Shown piece after piece: positions 1-12,220 of a stretch of DNA of 64,000 nucleotides. A program made the translations under genes and the position numbers. Each line of letters opens with the position of its first letter. The first letter of the stretch is position 1. This stretch comes from Gordius sp. MW1 (Eukaryota > Nematomorpha > Gordioida > Gordea > Gordiidae). Location: NCBI GenBank assembly GCA_964036665.1, contig OZ038530.1, forward strand, positions 16,824,001 through 16,888,000, written 5' to 3'. Below the pieces are notes generated by a model. It was given only the letters and a program-made list of their open reading frames with translations, was not told the DNA's origin and made no database searches.

Positions 1-1349
1 TTACTTTTGTACTAGCAGCTAAATTTCAATTCTTGACACATAATTTAGATCCTCGGACTCTATCTTTTTTCATAGCTAAGCAAAAAAGTACCGTAAGTCA
101 TTATTAGATCATTTGTCGCATGCTGTCTATCTTCTCAATTCTTCGCTCGGTTTCTATGTCTCTTTTATATACAACAGACTTTTTAATTACAATTTTCCTT
201 GATCAAATTTTTTGCCATATATTAAAATACATATAATTATATCCCCTTTCTCACGATATTATTTGCTATGCAATTTATGGGCTCGTTTTTGGTTGTCCAT
301 CATGTTTTCCGTCCTTTGTAACTTGTAATTTTTAATAATAGCTGTGAAAACTTATAGGGGTTTTTAATGGCTATGAACATATGTTTCTGTAAAAGACTTT
401 TAGTTTGCATTTATAAATAGACTAGCTGGCACCCGGTCAAAGTAGCAGAAAAATAGCAGCCAAATTGGTCAGAATTCATCAAGATTGGTCAGGACTTAAC
501 ATAGAATTTAAGTTTTAACTTATAATTATGCAGTATAGGGTTACGGTTAGGAATACATCAGAAATTCCCTCCCCATTTGATATTTAATTTTAATATCTTG
601 ATTATCTAAAAAAATATTTTTCTGTTTTTCATCATTCTGCGACTTTGACGGGTATTCTACTAGCTAATGACCGCTGGTTGGCTTTAATTAGAGGCAAATA
701 TCCTTGTTAATTTCTATTTATTTTTGTCGCTTTATGAATTCTTTTGGCACCTGTCTAGGTTGTTGATTTATAACGGATTATTGTTTCTATACTTATAAGA
801 ATTTATTATATTGATCGCATTTATATTCGAGAATTGATTCTAAGAAAACAATAATTTGGCTGTAGAGAATACTGGACATGTTTTTATAAGTTATAGGCGT
901 ACAACCAAGTTAAAAGCTGAGTAATGGCTAATAAATCTCATCAGCATATGAAGCATATAATAGTTAAAAATCTTTTTAACAATTTTTTTTAATGTTTCTA
1001 TCGCGTCTCCGTCATGAAATTAGCCCCCCCCTCCTCGTCTCGTCTATAATGCTAGCCTAAGCCTATAACCATTGCGAGTGGGGGGGGGATAAATTCTCTA
1101 AACAATTTTCTTCTTTATTTATGGTATAATAAAGATTAAAGACCAGAAAAGCCCGGCTAGCTCGGCCTACCTGTCGGGTAGGCAACTGCTGTAAAATAGA
1201 TATTCAGGCATGGCCAGGCTGACATCATAGCAAGATTCGGACAAAAGTATATCAATGATATTTTTATGATATTTTATTATTTGTCACTTGTATATTTGAT
1301 TGTATATTAATAAAAATGTCTTTTTTTATTATTTCGATAAAAAGATTAA
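1..1349. other. Gene-free left flank, repeat-rich
   Basis: I see no convincing exon here. The stretch holds low-complexity AT-rich sequence, G/C homopolymer runs around 1021-1092, and a dispersed repeat at about 255-800 (listed separately). Short open frames near 1264-1522 run into the hairpin end of the Helentron-like element that starts at about 1350 and are not genes. Confidence 0.6.
255..800 (+). repeat. Dispersed repeat sharing the TTGCTATGCAATTTATGG end
   Basis: The segment starts with the same terminus (TTGCTATGCAATTTATGGGC at about 264-283) as the Helentron-like elements, but its interior differs. The interior (delayed 'CTGTGAAAACTTATA...TTTTTAATGGC' at about 342-372 and 'CCTGTCTAGGTTGTTG' at about 750-766) recurs in reverse orientation at about 43070-43270 and, diverged, at about 30600-30790. 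This looks like a second non-autonomous family using the same end. Its outer limits are approximate. Confidence 0.5.
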
Positions 1350-3250
1350 AAACTCGGGCCTTCGGCCCTCGTGGGAAGGGGGAGAAGGGAAGGGAAGAGG
1401 GGAAGGGAAGGGGGGACGACTCATCTGTACTTCGTATAAATGTATCATATTTGCTATGCAATTTATGGGCGAGAAAGGTGGGAAAGGGCGAGAATGCCTA
1501 TAGGGGGGTATTAAATGCCTAATGATTAATTAATTATTTATACAAATTTTCCATTTATAGGCAAAATGTAATAAAGGCAAAATGTAATATAGGCAAGGGT
1601 TAGGGTTAGATTTAGTGTTTGCATCTAGTTGCGTATTACATTAGTTTTTATGGCCTTTAGTGATTATGGGTCTAACAAACATTATATTATAAAACAACAC
1701 AATGTTAAGAATTTGCAGAATTGTTGGGAGAAATTTTTTGTTGAATTTGAACAATTTTTAATTAAAAAAATCAAAAATTTGGCCAATGGTCACTTTTTCT
1801 CTATTGGTCAGTACCAACAGATACTCTATAAGTCAATGATAGCCAAAAAAAACGGAAAAAAAAATTTTGATGCTCACTTTGGCCAATGGTCATTTTTTTC
1901 CATTGGTCAGCAGCCAGCACACGGTAAAAGTGGATATAAATTCATAAGAGTAAAAAAAACGAAAAAAAAATTTTCGAATCACATTTTGGCCAATGGTCAT
2001 TTTTTTCCATTGGTCAGCAGCCAGGATACGGTAAAAGTGGATATAAATTCATAATAGTCAAAAAAAACGAAAAAAAAGTTTTCGAATCACATTTTGGCCA
2101 ATGGTCATTTTATTCCATTGGTCAGCAGCCAGCGGACGGCCAAAAAGTCATAATAGCAATGGTAGGAACAGGAACAATCATAATAGTCAAAAAAAAACGA
2201 AAAAAATAATTTCGATTCACATTTTGGCCAATGGTCATTTTTTCCATCGGTCAGGAGCCAGCGGACGGCCAAAAAGTCATAATAGCAATGGTAGTAACAG
2301 GAACAATCATAATAGTCAAAAAAAAACGAAAAAATAAACTCGGGTTCACATTTTGGCCAATGGTCATTTTTTTCATTGGTCAGCAGCCAACGGACGGTTA
2401 AAAAGTCTTATTATCAATGATAGTAACAAGAACAATCATAAGAGTCAAAAAAAACTCCGGGATTCTAACCCAAAAACTAGTTAAATTGCATAGCAATTAA
2501 AAGTAAACAACTTTTATTTATGTTTATTATATAACATTGGTCAGCAGCCAGCGGACGGCCAAAAAGTCATAATAGCAATGGTAGAAACAGGAACAATCAT
2601 AATAGTCAAAAAAAACGAAAAAAATAATTTCGATTCACATTTTGGCCAATGGTCATTTTTTTCATTGGTCAGCAGCCAGCGGACGGCCAAAAATTCTTAT
2701 TATCAATGATAGTAACAAGAACAATCATAAGAGTCAAAAAAACTCCGGGATTCTAACCCCAAAACTAGTTAAATTGCATAGCAATTAAAAAGTAAACAAC
2801 TTTTATTTATGTTTATTATATAACTAGTTAAATTGCATAGCATTAAAAGTAAACAACTTTTATCTATGTTTATTATATAACAAAAACTAGTTAAATTGCA
2901 TAGCAATTAAAAGTAAACAACTTTTATTTATGTTTATTATATAACTAGTTAAATTGCATAGCAATTAAAAGTAAACAACTTTTATTTATGTTTATTATAT
3001 AATAGATAATTTAACAAATCTTATATATAACGCAGCGAGGGAGATAGAGTTGAGGGGTGGGGCACCTCTTATGCATTAATTTAAAAAATAACACAGCGAG
3101 GGAGATAGAGATGAGGGGTGGGGCACCTCTTTCTCATGCATTTTAAAAAAGCGATAACCTAATATACCCAATGCAAATAGATAGGGAGGGTAACGGACGA
3201 CGGACGACGGACGGACACCAAAAAACGAGCCCATAAATTGCATAGCAATT
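1350..3250 (-). mobile_element. Helentron/pearl-like non-autonomous element, copy A
   Basis: One end has a perfect GC hairpin (GGGCC-TTC-GGCCC, 1356-1368). The other ends in TTGCATAGCAATT (about 3238-3250), itself a small stem-loop, preceded by an ACGG tetranucleotide microsatellite (about 3192-3217). Between them lie a unique part (1450-1780) and a tandem array of roughly 80-130-bp units, each with a short CCAATGG...CCATTGG hairpin (1780-2730). Near-identical copies lie inverted at 11974-15655 and, diverged, at 48001-50013. Core tandem repeats plus an ACGG microsatellite plus unique flanks match the described layout of bivalve 'pearl' elements and other Helentron-associated INEs. No Rep/helicase is encoded. 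Classification is inference; the repeat structure is seen directly. Confidence 0.65.
2475..3001 (+). repeat. Tandem 58-65 bp repeats inside copy A
   Basis: At least five units begin near 2479, 2767, 2825, 2886 and 2945. Each starts CTAGTTAAATTGCATAGCAA and runs through AAAGTAAACAACTTTTAT to TTTATTATATAA. The unit contains the same TTGCATAGCAA mini-hairpin as the element's end, so the array may have grown by repeated duplication of the terminal module. Equivalent units lie in copy B at about 14060-14250 and 14480-14540. Confidence 0.75.
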
Positions 3251-3315
3251 AATATCAGAAAAATTTTGAGAACTAAATTAAAAGATTTTAAAAATATAAC
3301 GAAAATGCTGTTGAA

Positions 3316-6300
3316 CGCTACCTACTACGGTCCCAAGTCCGTGTGCAAAAACTTGAGGGTTGGCGTAAGGTCGGAAGCCGGCTATAAAAACCAACTTCAA
3401 AATTATGATAGTTTCAAACAAGATTTAGGGCGTCCTCCACAAACGACGCGCACTGCATACCCCGTCCGTGCAATGTGAAAACTTCACTAGGGTCACTGCC
3501 CAACTCACAACGAAGGCGGTTAAGGAGATTAGTTGTTGAAAGAATGCGAATAACGTGTTGGAATTGGAATGTGGGAATGTTGACGGGGAAGAGCATCGAG
3601 GTCGTACAAATGCTAAAAAGAAGAAAGGTACACATTGCCTGCCTACAAGAGACGAGGTGGAACAGAACAAAAGCTCGAGAATTAGGAGAAGGATACACGC
3701 TTTTCTACAGTGGGTCACCAAATCGTAGAAACGGGGTCGGTATCGTTCTAAGCGAATCGTTCAAGGACAAGGTGGTGGAAGTCAAGCGTTGTTCCGACAG
3801 GCTAATGTGGGTGAATATTGCAGATCAAGGGGGCCTTCTAACCGTTATGTGCGCGTATGCTCCCCAAATTGGGTGTTCAGAATCAGAGAAAGACATTTTT
3901 TCGATTTATTGGAAAAGGAAATACAAGGAATAGGACAGGAAGAAAGGCTAATTATTGGGGCAGATTTCAACGCTCACGTAGGGAAAGATCGACTCGGGCA
4001 TGAACGCAATCTTGGAGGCTATGGGCATGGTCTGAAGAACAAAGAAGGGGAAAAACTTCTCCAAGTATCCCAAGCATAGGACATGGCGATCGTTAACACC
4101 TATTTTCAAGAACGCGAAGATCATATGTGACCTATAGAAGTGGGAAGCATTGTAGTCAAATTGACTATTTGCTTATACGGCGAAAGGACTTATGGAGCAT
4201 CAAGGATTGCTAAGTAATACCGGGGGAAGAAATCGCCAGACAACATCGTCCCCTTGTAATGGATCTTGACAGAGTATTTCCCAAAAAAGAAAGGTGAACC
4301 TCGAATTCGATATGAAAAGCTAAAGGATACGTCGAAAAACGAAAAATACCATCAAAAAGCCTCCTCACTCTTAAGTGCAAGGAAGTTGCAAAGGGACATA
4401 GACGACGATTGGGAGACGCTATCTAAGGACAAGGAGCAGCGATTCATGTTCTAGGACAGACCAAAGGAAGCAATGCTATGAATAGGGAACTATGGTGGTG
4501 GGATCAATCAGTTAAAGATTTCATCGAAAGAAAGAAAAATCTATATAGACGGTGGCATAAATCAACAAAGTCGGAGGATTATCAAGAATATAGGGACGCA
4601 AAGAGGGCCTCAAAAAAGGCCGTTGCAAAAGCGAAGAATGCCGCGTACACCGAGATGGCAAACAAACTGGATCATAAAGGGGGTGATTGGCTTATGTACA
4701 AATTGGCCTAGATAAGGGAGAAGAAAAGTCGCGATGTCGGAGTTCTTAAAATAGTAAAAAACGAGAATGGTTAAACCTTATTCAAGCCAAAAGAGGTGTT
4801 GGAAAGGTGGAAAGGATATTTTAAGAAACTTATGTATATTGCAAATGACAAGGATTCTTTCCCAAAATTAAGGCAAATATAAGTATGGTCGAACTCTTTC
4901 AGGAGGATGAAGTTAGGACACAGATGAACAAGATGCAAAAAGAAAAAGTAAATGTCCCAGATGGTATACCTATGGAGGCATTGCTCGGATGTCGTGAAGA
5001 AGGAGTCACCACCATGACGAACCTTCTTAACAAGATATTGGTAGAAGAGCGAATTCCTAATCAATGGAGAGCAAGCACGATTATATCCTTATTTAAAGGC
5101 AAAGGAGACGCTTAAGACTGTGGCAATTACAGAGGTATCAAGCTAACTTGCCATTCCTTGAAGCTTTTGGAAAGGATCTTATTAACAAGGCTGAAAAACA
5201 AGGTGGAAATATAGGCTAATCAGTTCGGATTTGTGGCCGGCAAATCCACAATCGACCCAATCTTCGCACCAAGACAAATGATGGATAAGTATGGGGAAAA
5301 GAGGAAAGACCTACACATGGTCTTTATCGACGTGTCCCCCGCGATTTAATATGGTGGTGCCTGAGAAAACAAAATATCCTTGACACATGCATATATAAGG
5401 CTATGAAAAAGATTTATGAAGCCTCAAGCTCTTGCGTTAGGACGACAGTTGGAGACTCTAAATCTTTTCGGGTTAAAATTGGATTACATCAAGGATTTGC
5501 TTTAAGTCCCTTTTTATTTAATATAATTATAGACACGATAACGAGAGACATTCAAAAGCCATCGCCATGGTGTATGCTATATGCCGATGATATAGTACTA
5601 TGCGAGGAAACAAGGGAGAAAGTTTTTTAAAAAAGCCGAAAAGTGGTCGAAGCGCTTAGCTGGATATGGTTTAAAGGTCAACGATCGAAAAACGGTATAC
5701 ACGGAAATGAACGGTACAAGCACCCCATCGCTGGATGACCATCTAAAGTACCCAAAAGTAGTAAGGTTTACATACCTCGGCTCGATGCTACATCAAGAGG
5801 GAGGTTGCGCAACAGAAGTCAATGCCGGGATCCAAAAAGGATGGCTTAAGTGGCGAAGTATATCCGGTGTAATGTGCGACAAAAAATGCCATTATGGTTG
5901 AAGAGCAAAGCTTACAAATCCATCGTAAGACCGGTGTTACTCTATGGAAGTAAAACATGGGCATTAAACACCACGAAAAGAAAGCTATTACAGGCCACAG
6001 AGATGAGGATTATACGGTGGATCTTGGGGTATATCAAGCTCGACCATATGACGAATGACTTTCTCATGACAAAAACGGGTATTAAACCTATGGCGGACAT
6101 GATTAACGAAAATCGGCTAAGGTGGTATGGGCATATACTAAGAAGGGACACGGATGACGTAAATTAAAAAGTACTGGACATGGAGTACCGGGGAAGAGAG
6201 GAAGAGGACGACCCCGTGTCACGTGGAAAGGGCAAGTCGATAAAGTTATGAAAACTAAAGAGATTAGTCAAGACATGACACTCACCCGGTCAAGATGGAA

Positions 6301-6360
6301 GAAGCTTATCAAAACAAACCCCACGAATGTGGGATCAAATAACTGATAAAGAAGAAGAAG
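3316..6360 (+). mobile_element. RTE-clade non-LTR retrotransposon with 18-bp TSD
   Basis: The element is bounded by an exact 18-bp target site duplication, AACGAAAATGCTGTTGAA, at 3298-3315 and 6361-6378. It ends in a short GAA-type microsatellite tail (GATAAAGAAGAAGAAG, about 6345-6360), as in RTE elements, which end in microsatellites rather than poly(A). Inside are an apurinic-like endonuclease, a reverse transcriptase and a C-terminal region in one sense. At about 3.05 kb it is close to the usual RTE size, so it is nearly full length, but the frame is broken many times. A 5'-truncated relative lies at 53039-53541. Confidence 0.9.
3544..6164 (+). pseudogene. Broken RTE endonuclease/reverse transcriptase ORF
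   Basis: The coding remnant starts at the ATG at 3544 with an EEP-type endonuclease: motifs CLQETRW, GVGIVLSES, CAYAPQ and, after a frame change near 3900, GADFNAHVGKD. RT follows from about 4885: DGIPMEAL, then GDSKSFRVKIGLHQGFALSP and WCMLYADDIVL (5460-5605), where YADD is the catalytic RT motif. The C-terminal part (5707-6164) has FTYLGSM, a WRS...GVMCDKK stretch, RPVLLYGSKTW and RLRWYGHILRR, typical of RTE proteins. Stops and frameshifts near 3930, 4080, 4455, 4710, 5115, 5220, 5630 and 5900 make it non-functional. All blocks are in order and on one strand, so it is one decayed ORF, not several small genes. Confidence 0.9.
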
Positions 6361-6378
6361 AACGAAAATGCTGTTGAA

Positions 6379-7976
6379 ACTTTGAGATATAATCTTTTCG
6401 CCGGTCAACTTTAATGATTCGGCGATGGCCGGGTGGCCTTTATTCGGGCGGCACGGGCTAATATAATTACAAAATTGGACCGGGCCATGTTCGGGCAAAA
6501 AAATTAATTTAAACATACCTGTCCTCGAGAAAGCAATTCTGTGTACTAATAAAAAACTCTATAAAAAATAGTCATTAAGCAATATTAATGTTTCTTTTGC
6601 CCAACGCTTGTCTATCTAGATGGGAGCATTTCAATCAAAGTTTTTACATAGTTTTTATTTAATAAGTTTTCAACATGGAACTTCGCTCATTGAAGCATGT
6701 GTCTATGGGGAGACAATAACCTCTGGTTTTATATTTTGAAATAATTTTAAAATCTGTTAGGGTGTCGAGAGCATTGGGACGACTGGTCTTGGGTTTTAAA
6801 CAAAGCGATACGCCCTAAATAAATTTCTGATTTAGGGTTATTTTTGGATTCGATTAATAAATTTTTCCCCGGTTTCTGGCTAAAAGAATAGGGGATTTTG
6901 CTTAATCAAGATTTAAAAGTAGTTATATTTTGTTTTTTTTATTGAAAATCGTTCATTTAGTTACTAATAAAGGAATAAAACAGGCGATAAATATTTACTT
7001 TTAATTCACAATATATTTCAATTCAGTTGAATAATTCTACAAAAATGTTGTCTCCTGCAAATTGATGTTTTTTAGAATTAGTTTTAACTTTCGCTTATAA
7101 ATTTTTTGATGAAACTCTTTGTCAACATTGTATCCTAAAGATTTCATCTACGTTGCTGTTCACTTGTTGAATTGCAATTTCATTATCTAAAATCTGGTAA
7201 AGTAATGATATATTGGCGAAAATTTATCAGGATATGAAATGAAAATTATTTAATTTAGCTATTTGTATAAATTATAAAAATGTTACTTATATAGTAAAAA
7301 GGGTTGATAGCGTATTTTTAATAGCGAAATCATAACAATAATAGAGAATATATAAATAGCGCATTTGTATATCAGTAAGTTAAGTAACGATAAACATTCA
7401 TTTTCAAGATAATTTTCCACTTCTGTGCAAAATGTAATATAGGCAAAATGTAATTCAGGCAAAGGCAAGAATTGCTTATGCTGCGCAGTTATAAGTGTGA
7501 CTGAACCCTCCGCGTTTGGTAAGTTTTCCAATATTATTATCGTTTATTTTGTAAATTTCATGTAATATAGGCAAAATGTAATATAGGCTAGGGTGAAGGT
7601 TAGATTTAGTTATTTATTTGATAATATGTATTTACTTATTACATTTTGCCTATATTACATTTTGCACCAGATTATAATTTTCCTCGCGTATTCTTTCTCT
7701 TTTAACCTTGTGCGTATCCTTACCAAATCTCTTTCAAGGTAAATGCAGTCGTTTTACTACACTTACTAAATGTGTGAGGGCTAAGTACTGAGGAAAATGC
7801 TCTATCCACTTTATGTTCTTGGCAAAGTGAACAAATAATAATAGGAAAAATATAATGGATAAAAAGCTTTTTGTCGCAAATATATTTTAAAGAGAAAGAG
7901 TATACACAAACTTCTAAGGTTATAAGTATCATAGTGGAATATATGAAAACATAAATAATTTTAATTCATCTAATAA
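6379..7976. other. Intergenic, no gene seen
   Basis: AT-rich sequence without convincing exons. A small hairpin of the GCAAAATGTAATATAGG motif, also found inside the Helentron-like copies (about 1565-1600), occurs at about 7430-7460 and 7560-7672, where it appears as an inverted pair. GC-rich words near 6420-6500 resemble the CCCGACCCG-type hAT repeats but are too short to classify. Confidence 0.5.
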
Positions 7977-8793
7977 CACGGTTCAACAAGAAAAATCAAC
8001 CGGCAAACTGTTTGCAGATTCTGGTAGAATTTTTCACGATGAACACAAATATATTTTTAGTTTTTTCCTTATACGTCAAGTTTTTTAAATACTCGCTGTC
8101 AAAGTTGCCAAAAACACGATTTTAGCGTTTTTCAAACGTCAATAACTTGCAAATTAGTCGGTAAAAATTTTATTTAATAGATTTAATTTGTAGATATAGG
8201 GGAGATGAATGTATTTACAATTTTTTTTTATCCTAGCATCTTTACTTTTTAAGTTATATACAAAATTAACTATCCCTATCTTTTACATTGACAAATTACA
8301 CCAGACTTGACGTCGCCCTCCCTTCTCTTCAACACTAGGAATTAAGTGGGTGTTCTTGTTTTGGTAATAGTAGTAGTAGAGTAGATAAACAACAACACAA
8401 ACAACAACACGCACTTAATTCCTAGTGTTAAAGAGAAGGGAGGGCGACGTCAAGTCTGGTGTAATTTGTTAATGCAAAAGATAGGGATAGTTAATTTTGT
8501 ATATAACTTAAAAAGTAAAGGTGCGACGATAAAAAAAAATGTGAATACATTCCTCTCCCATATATCTACGAATTAAATCTATTAAACAAATTTTTTACCG
8601 ATTAATTTGCAAGTTATTGACGTTTAAAAAACGCTAAAATCGCGTTTGAGGCAACTTTGACAGCGAATATTTAAAAAACTTGACGTATAGGGAAAAAACT
8701 AAAAACCTATTTGTGTTTACCGTAAAAAACTCTACCAGAATCTGCAAACAGTTTGCCGGTTGATTTCACAAGTCCATTATTTGTTGACAAGTG
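7977..8793. repeat. Foldback element with ~380-bp inverted arms
   Basis: The left arm starts CACGGTTCAACAAG (7977) and the right arm ends TTTGTTGACAAGTG (8793). The arms pair over nearly their whole length; for example TTTGCAGATTCTGGTAGA at about 8012 mirrors TCTACCAGAATCTGCAAA at about 8731. A spacer of about 70 bp around 8350-8420 is rich in TAGTAG and AACAAC. No coding capacity. A longer relative is at 60929-62015 and a broken one at about 26800-27160. It ends about 190 bp upstream of the KLHDC4 start codon. Confidence 0.85.
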
Positions 8794-8979
8794 TAATTAA
8801 TTTTAAGAAAAAAATTTAAATTTTTGATAAGGGCGGGCAAAATTTTCCACTTTCCTCCTCCTTGCTACGCTACTGTAATAGCATATTGCAAATCAATTTA
8901 CCTTTGCAATGTCTCAGGTGCAGAATCGGCAAACATAAATTTAGTTAGATTATGTCCCAAAGTGTCGCTGATCTTAAAA

Positions 8980-11779
8980 ATGGGTGGAAAGCGAAAAGGC
9001 GAAGAAGCCAAACAAGCAAAAAAAGAAAGGCAAGAGAAAAAGCTCAATAAAAAGTTAAATAAAGAAGTGCAAAAGGATGAAGAGGTAAAGCTATAAGTTT
9101 TAATTAATATTATTATAGATATGCCTTGAAGAAATTTTGGGATCTAAGTTGAATGCAACAAAAACCAAAAAAATTGAAATTGTTGATTGTCCATTGCCAA
9201 GGTATTAAATTGTTAAAATTGGACCTACTTATCCTAATTAGAATAAATGCAACCTTAGTTAGTCACCCTGATAAAGATGGGTTATATCTGTTTGGTGGTG
9301 AATTTGATAATGGCAAAGAAGTAGATATTTTTATAATTTTCTACATATTTTAGGTTACTATGTATAATGAATTATTTTATTATTCACCTAAGAAGGATCA
9401 GTGGACTAATATAGAAACTATATTGTCACCGACTCCTAGATCATCTCATCAAGTTAAATTTCTACATGTTTTATTTTCTAGCATTAATTATTTATATATA
9501 CTCATCAGTGATTTTTGATTTAGACTGTTTCATTCAGTCAAGGTGGAGGACAATTATGGACATTTGGTGGGGAATATACAAATAAAACTCATGACAAATA
9601 TTTTCATTATAATGATTTGTGGTGTTATCATATAACTAAACAGGAATGGGAGCTTATAAAGTAGATTTAATTTTTATTTGTATTTTATTAGAATGCCATT
9701 TATATTATATTATAATTGATTATTCAGAAAACCAAGTGCACCATCTCCTAGAAGTGGACATAGAATGGTAGCTTTTAAAAAGCTACTAGTTATTTTTGGA
9801 GGATTTTTTAATAATGAAAAGTATAATTTGTAAATTGGCATTCAGATCAAGTAAAACATCTTTTGCTGCAATAGATCTAGTCAGTATTATAATGATCTCT
9901 ACATATTCCATACTGAAGATCGTGTGTGGATGAAAATCGAACCTTACAATCAACAAATAATTGGAGCAAAAACAATACCAGCACCACGATCAGCTCATCA
10001 CTTTTTATCATTAAATCCAGAAAATGCCCATAATAGTGTGGATAATTCAAAACTTCAAACTAATAAAGAAACAGATATTATTTCACAATCAGTTTTACTA
10101 ATAGGAGGTTATGCAACCATTAAAAAAGCAGATGAAAAATTTTCTACCGGTCATTTTTACAGTGATATGTACAGACTATGCCCTGAAAGTAGATTCATTT
10201 GATATTTTTTCTATATTTTATTTAATTGTGCATAAACATTATATTTGTGTTTGCAAATTTTTCCTTTTTTTATATTTTATGGTTCAAATTTGAAAAATCC
10301 TTGTTATTTGACTTTCAGAGAGTCAATTAGATATGGAAATGCCAACAAACTGGAGATGGACCTTTGTAAAGCAATCAGGTAGCATACCATCAGTGAGGTG
10401 TGGTTATTCTATGGTTACTGGGTATTCTGGTAACAGAGCTCTGCTTTTTGGTGGTGTATTTGATGCAGAACAGACTGAAGAAACAATATGCGGTATTGAA
10501 ATAAAAAATTTAATAGTTAAAAGTTATGAAATTTTATAACGTTTTAATTTATTAAAAACAAGCTATTTCCAAAATTTTAATCACTTATTAATCTTATTTT
10601 TTTATTTCAAAAATTAAATTTAGGTAGTATATTTTACAACGACATGTATCAATTGGATATGTTGAACGGTCGTTGGTTCCCCTTTCCCATCCTTAAGCGA
10701 CATCACAACGACCCACCTCACCAGCACACGGTTCCTAGCGACGACATTACAATAGAAAATCAAATCGGTAATCCGCTCAAAAAGATTAAAATCCCTAATA
10801 AATCCTCTGCAACCGAGCCCAAATCCAGCGAATCAGAGGAAGAAAACATGCTGGATTCAGGCATTCAACGTACATTTTTACCATAAAGTTACTAGTATGC
10901 CATGCCATGTTCATTAAAACTTCTAAAAGTATGGCCATGCTTAATTTAACTAAGGCTTTACAATGTTTTAGATAAACGGACTAAAGAAGTTATTTTTGGC
11001 TAAAGGTAAGATTTAACTAGATCATGATATTAATTAAGCTATTTAATTTACAATATATAAGCACGTTTTGTATCTTTTCGTGAATAGTCATGATGAAATT
11101 GCGATATTAAAACTTGATATATAGGCAGGGAAAATTTTAAATATTACGCAGGCGTTGAACTCGCATATGCCCCCGTTTTGCTCGCGAATCGTATTTTTTC
11201 ACGCGTTTTAATTTCGACGCGTTTCCAAGTATTTGTTGTTATGAAATCTTGTAAAAACGTAGTATTTTTTAAACTATTCAAGGCCTATGTATACGTAAAT
11301 TATTTTTATAAACTAAAATTTTGGCTATCTTAAAATTTAATTAACTTGTTTTTTGAAAGCCACGAAATTTCGAAAATTGTTTTTTACACGAAATAGTTAG
11401 TCGCGACGCAGTTAACGGCGATGTTAAAGCTACGTCAGAACCTTCAACGGTCCACGTAAGGCCAGGGCCCCGGATGAAAGCTCATCTAGCGATCAACAAA
11501 AACGGGAAATGTCTCTACCTCTTGGGTGGCTTGTACGAAGATAACAAAGATCGCACGTACACTCTTAACGACTTTTACAAGCTAGACTTGAAAAAAAATG
11601 GCGGAGGTCCTATCAATAGATATTGGATTCAAATCCACCCCGATCAAAGTAAAATTGAAGATTATCAATGGTCCGAATCTTCTTCATCCGATTCCGACAG
11701 TGCTCAAAACTCCGAAGATGAAAATTATAATCAAAATTCGCCTTTACTTACCCAAGATGGGAGTAGTGAAACGGAATAA
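8980..11779 (+). CDS. KLHDC4: Kelch domain-containing protein 4
   Basis: Ten exons join in frame to 570 codons: 8980-9084, 9119-9201, 9242-9320, 9354-9452, 9524-9660, 9728-9820, 9875-10188, 10319-10492, 10624-10869, 11397-11779. All introns are GT-AG. Protein: Lys/Glu-rich N-terminus starting MGGKRKGEEAK, like the vertebrate MGKKGKKEK start, which fixes the ATG. Then six kelch-type strands: LYLFGGEFDN, LWTFGGEYTN, LVIFGGFFNN, LLIGGYAT, LLFGGVFDA and LYLLGGLYED, with the family signatures PRSGHRMVAF and SVRCGYSMVTG. The Ser/Asp-rich acidic tail also matches KLHDC4. The molecular role of this family is poorly defined; the propeller suggests protein binding. Introns are tiny at the 5' end (34, 40, 33 nt) and grow to 527 nt at the 3' end. 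The acceptor of exon 10 could alternatively be 4 nt downstream, but only 11397 keeps phase. Confidence 0.93.
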
Positions 11780-11903
11780 AATCGAATTATATCAGGATTA
11801 ATTGTTTGTTTTTTTGCGCGGCATTACGGAATAAATCGAGTGCGTTGTTGTGTGTTTTATTTATGTTATATAAAATTTATGAGTGAGATTTGTATTAAAG
11901 TGT

Positions 11904-11909
11904 AATAAA
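11904..11909 (+). terminator. Poly(A) signal AATAAA of KLHDC4
   Basis: AATAAA lies 125 bases after the KLHDC4 stop, followed by a T-rich stretch. Another AATAAA at 11830-11835 could serve instead. Confidence 0.5.
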
Positions 11910-12220
11910 AGTTTCCCTTTGGTTTTCCTATAAAAACGATAAGATTTCAAGCTAGACTACTTGTTGTGGAAGCTTTTATTAATTGCTATGCAATTTATGG
12001 GCTCGTTTTTTGTTGTCCGTCCGTCCGTCTGTCTGTCTGTCCGTCCGTTACCCTCCCTATCTATTTGCATTGGGTAGATTAGGTTTTCGCTTTTTTAAAT
12101 TAATGGATGAGAAAGAGGTGCCCCACCCCTCATCTCTATCTCCCTCGCTGTGTTATTTTTTGAATTAATGCATAAGAGGTGCCCCACCCCTCATCTCTAT
12201 CTCTCTCGGTGTGTTATATA

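Noticed and set aside
1590..1606. Telomere-like GGGTTAGGGTTAG
   Set aside because: Only two units, present at the same place in each Helentron-like copy (complement near 15405), so it is part of the element and not a telomere.
1629..2337. Open frames in copy A, repeated at 15067-15384 on the minus strand
   Set aside because: They run through the hairpin tandem array and are conserved only because the repeat copies are nearly identical. No domain and low-complexity content.
3414..3721. Minus-strand open frames opposite the RTE endonuclease
   Set aside because: Antisense shadows of the element's coding strand.
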